64,000 nt of DNA from positions 8,212-72,211 of the forward strand of contig UQXL01000012.1 in the NCBI GenBank assembly GCA_900545135.1, given 5' to 3'. Source of the DNA: an uncultured Eubacteriales bacterium (GTDB taxonomy: Bacteria; Bacillota; Clostridia; Peptostreptococcales; Anaerovoracaceae). The notes under the pieces are model-generated. The model saw only the letters and a program-made list of their open reading frames with translations. It made no database searches and had not been told where the DNA came from. The position numbers and the translations under genes were made by a program. This document shows, in pieces, positions 1 through 7,970 of this stretch (positions are counted from its first letter, which is position 1; each line of letters starts with the position of its first letter).

Positions 1-580
1 ACTGGCAGAGCTTAGCAGCCTGTGCAGGAGCTCCTGCTACGTCCAGTGCTGAAAGAGCAAGTCCTTCCGGCATATCGTCAGGAATGATTCCGTAGATACC
101 GCTCTGGAACAGGATAGCCTGGCCCTTGATGTCAACCTGGTCGATGGAAGGTCTCATTTCGAGGATCTCGTCGATCTTCAGCGGAGTCAGTGACAGGGAT
201 ACTAATGTAGCAATCTTGTCGCCTACTTTAAGATCGCCTTTGTAAGCAGGTCCGATCTCCTTAACTGTTCCCAGAAGCATTCCGCCGGAACCAGTCCAAG
301 GGTTCTTATGCTTACCAGCTTTTGCTACGATGTCAAGCATAGTCTGCTTAACTTTCTCCTGATCTTCAGGGGAGTTCTCGATGTCAGCAGGCTTCTTGCC
401 GTTGCATGATCTTCTTACGATTTCAGTGAATGAAGCTGAGTCAACGTTTAAAGTCTGAACGTCGATCAGAACTTCGTTATCGTAGATTTCCATGGTGTTG
501 TCAATAACGTCTGCTGGCTGTGGCAGTACTCCCTTTGGGGAGATTACTCTGTGAGTACCGTAAGGGCATCCTTTTTTCAT
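1..580 (-). CDS. kdd: L-erythro-3,5-diaminohexanoate dehydrogenase, 5' part
   Basis: Oxidative deamination of 3,5-diaminohexanoate in anaerobic lysine fermentation, using NAD(P); cytoplasmic. The ATG at 580-578 follows an AGGAGG ribosome site and opens with MKKGCPYGTHRVISPKGVLP, the characteristic KDD N-terminus. The visible 193 residues include GSGGMLLGTVKEIG and LKVGDKIATLV of the alcohol-dehydrogenase-like fold. The reading frame runs off the left edge, so the Rossmann domain and any downstream kam/kce genes are outside the window. A sigma-54 promoter lies 196-211 bp upstream and the probable dedicated activator is the next gene upstream on the same strand. Function is inferred from family resemblance; the partial length is a window effect, not a truncation. 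Confidence 0.9.
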   Translation of the reverse strand, partial: MKKGCPYGTHRVISPKGVLPQPADVIDNTMEIYDNEVLIDVQTLNVDSASFTEIVRRSCNGKKPADIENSPEDQEKVKQTMLDIVAKAGKHKNPWTGSGGMLLGTVKEIGPAYKGDLKVGDKIATLVSLSLTPLKIDEILEMRPSIDQVDIKGQAILFQSGIYGIIPDDMPEGLALSALDVAGAPAQAAKLCQ

Positions 581-775
581 TGTTTTTATCCTCCTAGAAA
601 TATTATTTATTGTGATTTTATACCTGAATTGTGACAGGCATAAGTTGCTATGATAATTATATATCAAATTTTAGCGAGTTTCCATAATAAAATCAGTTTT
701 TTCAATTTTTCACGGCTGACTTGCTGAATTTGTTCAAATTATCATTTTGCATTGTTCAGCTAGTTAAATAAAAAA

Positions 776-791
776 AGCAAAATTCATGCCA
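776..791 (-). promoter_or_regulatory. Sigma-54 (-24/-12) promoter of kdd
   Basis: On the minus strand the sequence reads TGGCATG-AATT-TTGCT, matching the sigma-54 consensus TGGCAYR-N4-TTGCW at every defined position. The invariant GG and GC are correctly spaced. Transcription would start near 764, leaving a leader of about 185 nt before the kdd start. Confidence 0.88.
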
Positions 792-897
792 AGGTCCTTT
801 TCCCAGTCTTTTCGTGACCCTTTTGCCTTAGCGTCCGACTTTTTTGTTGGTTTTCAACATTTTCTAGTCTTTTTATTTGTGCTTATTCATCAACGAG

Positions 898-935
898 AAA
901 AACCGCGCGAACCGTTTTGGGTTCAGGCGGTTTTT
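898..935 (-). terminator. Hairpin after the sigma-54 activator gene, possibly a terminator
   Basis: AAAAACCG at 898-905 pairs with CGGTTTTT at 928-935, with an inner GAACC/GGTTC stem, and a T-run follows on the minus strand. It lies about 50 bp past the activator stop codon, as a terminator should. The inner stem is the same palindrome found before kal (908-925), so the element may instead, or also, be the enhancer site of kdd. Confidence 0.55.
908..925. promoter_or_regulatory. Candidate activator-binding palindrome for kdd
   Basis: CGAACC-N6-GGTTCA. The same GAACC-N6-GGTTC layout recurs at 3073-3090 before kal. Its centre is about 127 bp upstream of the -24 GG of the kdd promoter, a normal distance for an enhancer of a sigma-54 activator. 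Inferred from two matching sites only. Confidence 0.5.
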
Positions 936-982
936 AAGTGAACATTTTTCGTTTCGCCACGTGAATTTTGTCGAAACGACCG

Positions 983-3049
983 TCATATTCCATACTTCTT
1001 TTTCTTGCGCACCAGCTGGGTCTGGCTTATATCTATGGCTTTGGCCGCTTTTCTGGTGGAGCCGTATTTTTCACAGGCGTATTTTATCAGGCTCTTCTCA
1101 TATTCTTCCACTGCGGTCTGCAGATTTATCTCTGCAGGCTGAGCCTGATTTTCCGCCGCCAGGTCTTCGCCCGGCATGTAGCCGAACAGCTCGCTGTGTT
1201 TTTCGCGCATTACGTCCATCATCGTTATATCTTCGCCCTGGGACGATATGATGAGTCTTTGGACCGTGTTTTCCAGTTCCCTTATATTCCCCGGCCATTG
1301 CTGCTGCATAAGGTATTCCATAGCGTTCTCGTCGATGCCTCTTTTTACGCCGAACTTTTTGCTGTATTTGCTGAGGAAATGGCTTACCAGCGCCGGGATA
1401 TCGTCAGTCCTCTCGGAAAGGCTCGGTATCCTTATCGGAACTACGTTGAGACGGTAATACAGGTCTCTCCTGAATTTTCCTTCTTCGACAAGCGTTTCCA
1501 GATTCTTGTTCGTAGCGGAAATAATCCTCACATTTGTCTTTACAGGCACGGTGCCGCCGACCCTGTAAAACTCCCCGTCCTGAATGGCTCTCAGCAGCTT
1601 GGCCTGCATCTCCAGCGGCAGTTCTCCTATTTCATCTAAGAATATAACTCCGTTGTTGGCCAGCTCAAAATATCCTTTCTTACCTCCGGAACTTGCTCCC
1701 GTGAAAGCGCCCTTTTCATAGCCGAAAAACTCCGACTCTATCAGCGTTGGAGAAATCGCTCCGCAGTTGATTTTGACAAAAGGCTGCATCTTTCTGTCGC
1801 TGTTTTTCTGGATTATATTGGCCGCTTTTTCTTTTCCCACGCCCGTGTCTCCGAAGATTATGACGTTGCAGTCATACTTTGAGACCTTCGTCATTTCCTC
1901 CAGAACCTGATACATTATCTTGCTACGGCAGACGAAATCTTCCGTCATGGTCTTTTCCATGATCCTGCGGTTGAAAGGATTTTTTTCAAATTCTCCTGAG
2001 TTCCTGTACGCTGGTTCGACAAACTCGGCATTTTTCAGATACGGAGCCATTTCCCTGACGATCTCCATATCGAAAGCGTCGTATCCGCTGAGATAACCCT
2101 CGGCGCACCTGACGCAGAGCGGCTTTGACATGGATTCAGTTATATACAGCGCTATATTGAGGTTGTTGATGAGGTTGGCGAACAGTACAGTGCCCTCCGG
2201 CTTGGTCGCCAGTATGTTTATTGTCTCGGCGCCGGGAATTTCCGCACAGTTGATGGAAAGGTCAAAGAGCGACTCTGCGTCCAGCTGTTTCATACATTCC
2301 ATCGGCTTTAATATGTTGATAAAGTGGACTTCATTGAAGACCTTTTCCACCAGCTCGTCTATGCCTTTGCCTGCCATTCTCATGCTTGTCCTCTTATCAA
2401 AAAGGCACACGATTTCAGCCTCAGCGCCCACCTCGCGCCTTATCACGTATCCGTAAAGTAAATTTGTGAGCATACTGTTTCCCACCACGAGAAATTTCTT
2501 GCTGCTGCCGATAAGTTGATGGAGCCTGTAAAGAGTCCCCGACTGGTCGAAAGTAAACATGGTCAGGTCCAGCGGAAGATCTTCCTGAAATTTAACCACA
2601 GGTATCAAATCGTGGATTATGGCGTACCCCGTAGCTTCAACCTGGTTGAAGGCTTTGTTCACTGAAGTTATGTCCTCTATATACATAGGTACAGAAGCGG
2701 CCGACACATTGCAGATTATCTTGTCGCCTACGCGGAGACCGGCCTTGTTGTCATATTCGCTTCCTATCTCTTCGATGACGCCCATGACGAGGCCTCCCGT
2801 ATCCGTTACGGGATTGTGCAGTTTTCCTCTTCTTATCACTATATCTATGATCTGCTGCTTTAATTTTTTCTCGTCATCGTTGACTTCAGTGCAAATCTGC
2901 TTGAAACCTGTGCCCTCAAGGTGTATTCTTTTTATAGAGACTCTGAGTTCGTCAGGATATATATTGCGGCTGTTATCAAGTTTCCAGGCGGAAGTAGGCA
3001 GTACGTGCTGCGGCTCAAGCACCCGTTTGATTCCGTACGTCATGGGCAT
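983..3049 (-). CDS. Sigma-54-dependent activator with a KDD-like sensor domain
   Basis: 688-residue enhancer-binding protein. Residues about 1-360 are homologous to 3,5-diaminohexanoate dehydrogenase: YGIKRVLEPQHVLP, DIVIRRGKLHNP, GGLVMGVIEEIG and LRVGDKI align one-for-one with the kdd product encoded next door. The Rossmann loop is degenerate (VVGNSMLTNLL, where a glycine-rich nucleotide loop is expected), which fits ligand sensing rather than catalysis. An AAA+ domain follows (about 385-615) with Walker A GDTGVGKE, the sigma-54-contacting GAFTGA loop and FLDEIGELP, then a Fis-type helix-turn-helix at the C-terminus (STRKAAKAIDISQTQLVRKK). Start chosen at the ATG at 3049, which has AAGGAG 10 nt upstream; the frame is open 87 bases further. 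It sits between kdd and kal, both of which have sigma-54 promoters, so it most likely activates both in response to a lysine-pathway intermediate. Confidence 0.9.
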   Translation of the reverse strand: MPMTYGIKRVLEPQHVLPTSAWKLDNSRNIYPDELRVSIKRIHLEGTGFKQICTEVNDDEKKLKQQIIDIVIRRGKLHNPVTDTGGLVMGVIEEIGSEYDNKAGLRVGDKIICNVSAASVPMYIEDITSVNKAFNQVEATGYAIIHDLIPVVKFQEDLPLDLTMFTFDQSGTLYRLHQLIGSSKKFLVVGNSMLTNLLYGYVIRREVGAEAEIVCLFDKRTSMRMAGKGIDELVEKVFNEVHFINILKPMECMKQLDAESLFDLSINCAEIPGAETINILATKPEGTVLFANLINNLNIALYITESMSKPLCVRCAEGYLSGYDAFDMEIVREMAPYLKNAEFVEPAYRNSGEFEKNPFNRRIMEKTMTEDFVCRSKIMYQVLEEMTKVSKYDCNVIIFGDTGVGKEKAANIIQKNSDRKMQPFVKINCGAISPTLIESEFFGYEKGAFTGASSGGKKGYFELANNGVIFLDEIGELPLEMQAKLLRAIQDGEFYRVGGTVPVKTNVRIISATNKNLETLVEEGKFRRDLYYRLNVVPIRIPSLSERTDDIPALVSHFLSKYSKKFGVKRGIDENAMEYLMQQQWPGNIRELENTVQRLIISSQGEDITMMDVMREKHSELFGYMPGEDLAAENQAQPAEINLQTAVEEYEKSLIKYACEKYGSTRKAAKAIDISQTQLVRKKKKYGI

Positions 3050-3072
3050 TTTATGTTCACTCCTTCTGCTGC

Positions 3073-3090
3073 TGAACCTAAATCGGTTCA
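3073..3090. promoter_or_regulatory. Candidate activator-binding palindrome for kal
   Basis: TGAACC-N6-GGTTCA, a perfect 6-bp inverted repeat sharing both arms and spacing with 908-925. It is centred about 40 bp upstream of the -24 GG of the kal promoter and about 25 bp upstream of the activator's own start codon, so binding could both activate kal and repress the activator gene. Confidence 0.5.
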
Positions 3091-3107
3091 CTTGTGTGGT
3101 ATTTTCA

Positions 3108-3136
3108 ATGATAAACCATTGGCACGCATTTTGCAA
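3108..3136 (-). promoter_or_regulatory. Possible sigma-A promoter of the activator gene
   Basis: On the minus strand TTGCAA (3131-3136) and TATCAT (3108-3113) are 17 bp apart. The -35 box overlaps the -12 element of the opposing kal promoter, so the two promoters could exclude each other. The boxes match the consensus only partly. Confidence 0.4.
3120..3135 (+). promoter_or_regulatory. Sigma-54 (-24/-12) promoter of kal
   Basis: TGGCACG-CATT-TTGCA is a full match to the sigma-54 consensus. Expected transcription start near 3146, 60 bp before the kal start codon. Confidence 0.92.
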
Positions 3137-3207
3137 TATATTATTTTTGTGAATTCAGGCTAATCGATTTAGTTTCATATCAACAATAACAAAAAGGAGA
3201 AATAACG

Positions 3208-3600
3208 ATGGAAGAAAAAATCACTTCAACCCTGAGACTGAGAATGTCCGCTAAAGACGCTCATTACGGCGGAAACCTGGTAGACGGAGCTCACATGGTT
3301 CACCTGTTCGGCGACGTAGCTACTGAATTACTTATCAAGTATGACGGAGACGAAGGTCTGTTCTGCGCTTATGACAACGTAGAATTCCTGGCTCCTACTT
3401 ATGCCGGCGACTACATCGAAGCTTACGGCGAAATCACCAGCGTTGGCAACACTTCAAGAAAGATGAAGTTTGAAGCCAGAAAGGTCATCGTTTCAAGACC
3501 TGACATCAGCGCTTCAGCCGCAGACTTCCTGGAAGAGCCTATCGTAGTTGCAAGAGCTACAGGAACCTGCGTAACTCCAAAGGAATGTAAGAGAAAATAA
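3208..3600 (+). CDS. kal: 3-aminobutyryl-CoA ammonia-lyase
   Basis: 130-residue single hot-dog-fold enzyme that removes ammonia from 3-aminobutyryl-CoA to give crotonyl-CoA in lysine fermentation. Recognised from the overall sequence: LRLRMSAKDAHYGGNLVDGA near the N-terminus, LFGDVATELLI, and the VEFLAPTYAGDYIEAYGEI strand typical of acyl-CoA hot-dog proteins. Length is normal for the family. AAGGAG lies 7 nt before the ATG. It is transcribed divergently from the activator gene from its own sigma-54 promoter and is followed by a two-copy intergenic repeat and a terminator rather than by another pathway gene. In many lysine fermenters kal is clustered with kdd; here the activator separates them. 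Confidence 0.9.
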   Translation: MEEKITSTLRLRMSAKDAHYGGNLVDGAHMVHLFGDVATELLIKYDGDEGLFCAYDNVEFLAPTYAGDYIEAYGEITSVGNTSRKMKFEARKVIVSRPDISASAADFLEEPIVVARATGTCVTPKECKRK

Positions 3601-3602
3601 AA

Positions 3603-3830
3603 TGACCTGCGATTGCCGAGCCAGAGGGCGACGGCAGAGCAGCGGCATTTTATTCGCCAGGATTTCCCAAGAGCCGCTTCATGCGGCGATTGGCCGAAAT
3701 CTACGGCGCGGCCTGACCTGCGATTGCCGAGCCAGAGGGCGACGGCAGAGCAGTGGCGTTTTATTCGCCAGGATTCTCTGCGAGCAAGCCTGCAAGGGCT
3801 ATGCGAGCAGCTAAGAATCTACGGCGCAGG
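3603..3830 (+). repeat. Two tandem copies of a structured ~110-bp element
   Basis: Copy 1 (3603-3709) and copy 2 (3714-3828) start 111 bp apart. They share about 62 bp at the left with very few differences and the end motif AATCTACGGCGC at the right. The segment between differs in sequence but in copy 1 can form a short stem (CCGC-TTCAT-GCGG). The element follows kal directly and precedes a terminator, so it is probably transcribed. Short reading frames across it look spurious. Confidence 0.75.
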
Positions 3831-3851
3831 AAAAATACAAACATATAATAG

Positions 3852-3897
3852 ATACGGTTCCGACATGCTTTAACCAGCATATCAGAACCGTATTTTA
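3852..3897. terminator. Terminator after kal and its repeats
   Basis: ATACGGTTC (3852-3860) pairs with GAACCGTAT (3885-3893), with an inner ATGCT/AGCAT stem, followed by TTTTA. Confidence 0.75.
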
Positions 3898-3934
3898 TTA
3901 TATATAAAAGTATTCTGTATAATGCTGTAATTCT

Positions 3935-3962
3935 TTTACTTTAATATATTGACATTTATAAT
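3935..3962 (+). promoter_or_regulatory. Probable sigma-A promoter of the C39-like gene
   Basis: TTTACT (3935-3940) and TATAAT (3957-3962) separated by 16 bp, giving a start near 3969. A TTGACA at 3949-3954 offers a weaker alternative. Confidence 0.45.
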
Positions 3963-4017
3963 TATTATGTTATTTTAAAGGTGAAAGGGAAACAGCATAT
4001 ACTTAACACTGCTGCTT

Positions 4018-4596
4018 GTGTTCTTCAGCATAAGCGTTGCCTTTGCTGGAACATCCACACCCATTGTTGAACCTAACAGAGTTGGGGAAACTTACGACCT
4101 TGATGTTCCTCTCTATCAACAGGTCAACAAATACTATTGTGGCCCAGTATGTGTAAGGATGATTTTAAAACATTTTGGTATGTCCGTTACAGAAAATGAA
4201 GCCGCCAAATTATGTAATGCGAAGTCGCCGGGAGGTTCATATTTAAAAGACCTGACTGCAGCATTAAATGAAAAATTAAAAAAGACAGCCTATTATTCAA
4301 AAGGTACGTGGAACACTTCCTTTATAGACAATACGATTGCAAGCATAAAAGCCAATTATCCGGTCATTTGCGGTGTGGTTCCGAGATATCTGCCAAACTA
4401 TCCTGATACAAATACATCAGACGGCCATTTTGTAGTAGTAGATGGATATTCCATACAGGCAGGTTCTAAGACTACTATAATATTAAGATACAACGACCCG
4501 CATTATGAAGACAGATATTTTGGTTCATATTCCGTTGAGTATAGCCAAATGGAAGACGCAATAAACGCTCATTGGAGTTATTACAGTTCTCACTAA
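4018..4596 (+). CDS. Secreted C39-like cysteine peptidase family protein
   Basis: 192 residues from the GTG at 4018. The fold is that of the C39-like (papain-type) family: YYCGPVCV carries the candidate catalytic Cys, GHFVVVDGY the His and YNDPHYEDRYFG the Asp. The substrate is unknown; relatives are exported hydrolases or inactive binders. The N-terminus is odd: the frame upstream is open to about 3985 and reads a hydrophobic stretch ending SVAFA, a good signal-peptide end, but no normal start codon precedes it. A GTG at 3981 starts an MKGK-like n-region in a different frame. Either a GTG at 4018 gives a stunted signal peptide, an ATA at 3997 is used, or a frameshift near 3990 has damaged the leader. 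It is followed 22 bp later by a lipoprotein gene, probably in one transcript. Confidence 0.7.
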   Translation: MFFSISVAFAGTSTPIVEPNRVGETYDLDVPLYQQVNKYYCGPVCVRMILKHFGMSVTENEAAKLCNAKSPGGSYLKDLTAALNEKLKKTAYYSKGTWNTSFIDNTIASIKANYPVICGVVPRYLPNYPDTNTSDGHFVVVDGYSIQAGSKTTIILRYNDPHYEDRYFGSYSVEYSQMEDAINAHWSYYSSH

Positions 4597-4618
4597 ATTT
4601 CAGGAGGCGAGAATTTAC

Positions 4619-5761
4619 ATGAAGAAAAGTTTTTTCCTCATAATTTTACTGTTTATTACACTATCCACAAGCTGTACCCTTTCAGACAATAACAAAGTTC
4701 AAAATAAGGAGGGTCTTTACGGCCCTCCCATAGAAGCCAAATTGACTCCCATAGAACGTCCTTTTGCTATGGAATACGACGAGCGAGGCAGACACTTCAA
4801 CTTTCCGTCAGTTTGTTACTCTGATGAAAACACTCTTGTCATTTCCAACGTAAACGTAACCAGAGGGACAGACGATCCGGGCGTCGTCATAGAGCCCGAA
4901 TTCCGCACAGACGGAATCTGCATAATAAACACGGAAACCGGCGAATACGAAAAGTTGAGCATCCTGCACAAAGATGAAATTTATCAGGCTGTTCCGTACA
5001 AAGATGGGATAATATATTCCTGCTGCCGGTATCGACAAACAGCAGAAGAAGATTCCTCTCTCGATAAAACTTCTTTCGAGTGGGAAATCGCCTATTTTGA
5101 CGGCCATGAAAGCGATGTGATAGATTCCGGCTTCTGCTCCGTCGGCGACTCTCCACGTCTTACCATGGCAGAAAATATTCCGATTTATGTATGCGAAAAC
5201 AATACCGGCGATTTTTCCTCCGTTACGCTCAGGCGGATTGACAACATGGAAGTCTCTGTAATCGAAGACTTTAACGGCTATAAATTTGCTTTTACCACCG
5301 ATCTGTGCGATAACGGGCAAGAGTATTGCTTCAAAATTCTCGATGAAAAATCAGATAAGGAGGTCATCTTTGCGGAAAGCAAAAATGAGATACTGGTTGA
5401 AAAAGAGCTTGAAGACGGCTGCGACTCCTACGGAATAACAGATAAATATATAGTCTGTTCCCTTGGCGCGAAAATGGGCGAAACTTCGCTCCTTGGAATC
5501 CCCGTTGACGGCGGAGAAGAAAAGCTGCTCGAGCAGTCAAAGCGCTGGTATCGTATAGAGGGAGGCCGCGGAAAATACTGTCTTACCGTAGACGAGGGCT
5601 TCAATCTATATTACATAGACATCGAAGAGTCTTCAGTAGGTCAGATAACTTTGCCTGAGGATATCGTCGAGCCGAGCGCTGCAAAAGGACTTTTTTCTGA
5701 AAATCCTGATTGTTTCATCTTAGAAGCTAATTTAGAAAATTATTTTAGATTGGAACTGTAG
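4619..5761 (+). CDS. Lipoprotein of unknown function
   Basis: 380 residues starting MKKSFFLIILLF with lipobox LSTSC, lipidated Cys at residue 19, so anchored on the outer face of the membrane. The remainder is rich in short beta-strand-like segments and acidic residues (for example LVISNVNVT, IIYSCCRY, NIPIYVCENN, KYIVCSLGA), consistent with a beta-propeller-like extracytoplasmic domain, but no family was recognised. AGGAGGCGAG precedes the ATG. Probably co-transcribed with the C39-like gene 22 bp upstream; both products are exported, so a shared surface role is plausible but unproven. Confidence 0.75.
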   Translation: MKKSFFLIILLFITLSTSCTLSDNNKVQNKEGLYGPPIEAKLTPIERPFAMEYDERGRHFNFPSVCYSDENTLVISNVNVTRGTDDPGVVIEPEFRTDGICIINTETGEYEKLSILHKDEIYQAVPYKDGIIYSCCRYRQTAEEDSSLDKTSFEWEIAYFDGHESDVIDSGFCSVGDSPRLTMAENIPIYVCENNTGDFSSVTLRRIDNMEVSVIEDFNGYKFAFTTDLCDNGQEYCFKILDEKSDKEVIFAESKNEILVEKELEDGCDSYGITDKYIVCSLGAKMGETSLLGIPVDGGEEKLLEQSKRWYRIEGGRGKYCLTVDEGFNLYYIDIEESSVGQITLPEDIVEPSAAKGLFSENPDCFILEANLENYFRLEL

Positions 5762-5789
5762 TTTAAGACTATCGAAGCAAAAAATCAAA

Positions 5790-5855
5790 GCAGCTTGCTC
5801 TGCCTGCGCAATCCCGTTAGTCCGGAAAAGCGCTAAGCTCGGCAAGCTGCGTTTT
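5790..5855. terminator. Inverted repeat between convergent genes
   Basis: GCAGCTTGC (5790-5798) pairs with GCAAGCTGC (5842-5850), followed by GTTTT. The 43-nt loop is long, so as a terminator it is weak; the position between convergent genes supports that role. Confidence 0.45.
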
Positions 5856-5891
5856 AATCTAGAAGCTTTCCCAATTCAAAAATTTCTCAAT

Positions 5892-6596
5892 TCAGCAGTT
5901 TTTCAGATATTCGATTTCTTCCCTCGTCAGCTTGCGGTAATGACCCGGTCTGAGATGGCCGAGGCGAATCTCTCCGATGGCTATGCGCTCAAGCTCCTGC
6001 ACTGGATTTCCCACCGCCGCGAACATCTTGCGCACCTGGCGGTTTTTCCCCTCGTGGATAGTGATTTCAACGACTGTGGAGCCAGCTCCGCCTTTTATGA
6101 TTTTCACCTTTGCTTTGCCGGTCACATATCCTCCTATATCGACGCCGTTTCTCAGTTTTCTTGCCCGCTCGTCAGAGAGAACTCCCTTCACCAAGACCCT
6201 GTAGGTCTTGCCCAGTTCATGCTTGGGATGGGTGACTCTGTATGTCAGATCGCCGTCGTTGGTCATTATCAGCGCCCCCGTGGTGTTGTAATCAAGTCTG
6301 CCTACCGGGAAAAGCCTCTCGTCTATATCGTTGACGATATCCATGACAGTCGCCCTGTCTTTGTCGTCGCTGGCCGTAGTAACCATTCCCATGGGCTTAT
6401 TGACGAGAACGTATATCAGCTTCTGTTTTTTCTCTATCAGGCGGCCGTTGACGACTACTTTGTCTCCCTCTTTGACGTCGTAACCCGGCTCCCTCATTAC
6501 GGCTCCGTTTATCTTCACATTTCCGCTTTCTATAAGCTGGTCAGCCTTGCGTCTGCTGGCGATGCCCGCCTGAGCTATATATTTGTTTATTCTCAT
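5892..6596 (-). CDS. rluB: Ribosomal large subunit pseudouridine synthase, RluB/RsuA family
   Basis: 234 residues. An N-terminal S4 RNA-binding domain (residues 1-60, MRINKYIAQAGIASRRKADQ) is followed by the RsuA-type synthase domain with the catalytic-Asp motif VGRLDYNTTGALI. C-terminal GKNRQVRKMF is also typical. It isomerises a uridine in rRNA; RluB, rather than the small-subunit RsuA, is favoured because this form is the common Gram-positive one often found close to scpAB. The upstream FAD oxidoreductase gene ends 43 bp before it, so the two are probably co-transcribed. Confidence 0.9.
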   Translation of the reverse strand: MRINKYIAQAGIASRRKADQLIESGNVKINGAVMREPGYDVKEGDKVVVNGRLIEKKQKLIYVLVNKPMGMVTTASDDKDRATVMDIVNDIDERLFPVGRLDYNTTGALIMTNDGDLTYRVTHPKHELGKTYRVLVKGVLSDERARKLRNGVDIGGYVTGKAKVKIIKGGAGSTVVEITIHEGKNRQVRKMFAAVGNPVQELERIAIGEIRLGHLRPGHYRKLTREEIEYLKNC

Positions 6597-6639
6597 GATT
6601 TTATCCCCTGTGTGTTTTATGTTATTTTATCACAGAAAG

Positions 6640-7914
6640 TCAGCTGTTGTAAATATTCTCAAGTCCCTCCGAAGCCACGATCTTCTTGATCAGCTTAGGG
6701 TCTGTAATGTACAGGCCGCGTTCTTTCATGCGGTCGAAATATTCGCCTCCTGCAAAAGTAAATCTCCTGTCAAGGCCGTTTTCCTCCTCGAGCACAGCCC
6801 GCGAAAATTTGAGCAGATCTCCGATTGCAATGCTTTCGGGAAGCTCGAGCATAGGCCGTCCGCAAGCATACTCGGCGGCATTGTAGCCTGCCAGCGAGCC
6901 AGTGGAAATGGCCTCCGTATGTCCGATGAAAAAGCCTGATTTTTCGCCGCCCAAAAACAGATTTTCTATACCGTCAGCCCTCATATATTTATCCCTTATT
7001 CCCACCGACATATACCTGATGGAATTTCCCTTTCCGCCTGCGTAAGGATCGGCAAACCTGGCGTTTTCAAAGCCCTCTATCTGCCTCAGGTCCTCAAGGT
7101 TGAAAAATGGCGTCATCAGCTTGGCGTGGCCCGTGTCTATGAGAATGATATTTTCAGCGTAGGAATCCAGGGCGTACTGCCTGCAGACCTTTTTCTTGAG
7201 CTTGTCGCGGTTTATGAACTTTTCCGGCAGTGGCACGACGGCAAATCCGTCTTTGTCTAGTTTTTTCTGCAGTTTTTTCGAAAGGGTCCTTTTCTCCAGC
7301 TTGCACGAGCCACTGAAAGCTCCTCTCGTTCCGTCGGCTTTGCAGGCCGCCAAATCCTTGAGTCCGGCTCTCTCTGTTATGCTTACGCGCGGTCCGAAAG
7401 CTGGACATCTGAGTACGCACATAGAACAGCCGTTGCCGTATCGCATGCAATTCCCCATAGGGCCTGTCGAACCGGTAGTCTCTATGAATACGTCTCCCTC
7501 GATTTCCTCACCGTCTGCCGTAACCACCGCGCTAATCCTCGACTCGCTATCCATCTTTACGTCGATTATCCTGGTGATGAATCTTATCTCTATTCCCAGG
7601 TTCCTGACCAGCCGCCTCACCTCCGGTTCCGTCATGGCGACGTCATAAAACGACGCATGTTCGTGGCCAGGGAAATCCACATTGCGGTGGGTGGACAGCC
7701 TGTCGGTTATATCAAACAGCTCTCCGGCGCCAAGAGCTATGTTCTCTTCGGCCGCTGTAAATCTGCCGTTGTTCCTCATTATTCCGCCTACGTTTCCGAG
7801 ACCCAAAAGCATATCGGTCTTTTCGCAGAGAATCACTTCAGCTCCCCGCTTGGCGGCTCTGACTGCCGAAGCCACGCCCGACCAGCCTCCGCCTATTACT
7901 ATTACTTTAGACAT
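6640..7914 (-). CDS. FAD-dependent oxidoreductase
   Basis: 424 residues. The N-terminus VIVIGGGWSGVASAVRAAKRG is a dinucleotide-binding GxGxxG-type motif for FAD, and GNVGGIMRNNGRF and LFLGGEKSGFFIGHTEAISTGSLAG near the C-terminus resemble the FAD-binding parts of GidA/TrmFO-like and fumarate-reductase-like flavoproteins. A Cys cluster (YGNGCSMCVLRCPAFGP, residues about 180-195) may bind metal or be redox active. The substrate is not evident. Placed between mnmM and rluB on the same strand with short gaps; since both neighbours modify RNA, an RNA-modification role is possible but not shown. Confidence 0.75.
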   Translation of the reverse strand: MSKVIVIGGGWSGVASAVRAAKRGAEVILCEKTDMLLGLGNVGGIMRNNGRFTAAEENIALGAGELFDITDRLSTHRNVDFPGHEHASFYDVAMTEPEVRRLVRNLGIEIRFITRIIDVKMDSESRISAVVTADGEEIEGDVFIETTGSTGPMGNCMRYGNGCSMCVLRCPAFGPRVSITERAGLKDLAACKADGTRGAFSGSCKLEKRTLSKKLQKKLDKDGFAVVPLPEKFINRDKLKKKVCRQYALDSYAENIILIDTGHAKLMTPFFNLEDLRQIEGFENARFADPYAGGKGNSIRYMSVGIRDKYMRADGIENLFLGGEKSGFFIGHTEAISTGSLAGYNAAEYACGRPMLELPESIAIGDLLKFSRAVLEEENGLDRRFTFAGGEYFDRMKERGLYITDPKLIKKIVASEGLENIYNS

Positions 7915-7970
7915 AAAAACACCTTCCTCTCATAAAGAATATTATGCTGGGAAGGCGCCAATTATTGTCT

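Noticed and set aside
580..775. Lysine riboswitch in the kdd leader
   Set aside because: The roughly 185-nt leader is long enough, but no L-box-like conserved segments or terminator/antiterminator pair were seen.
3602..3873. Two short overlapping coding frames after kal
   Set aside because: They span the repeat element in different phases, lack ribosome sites and owe their similarity to the repeat itself.
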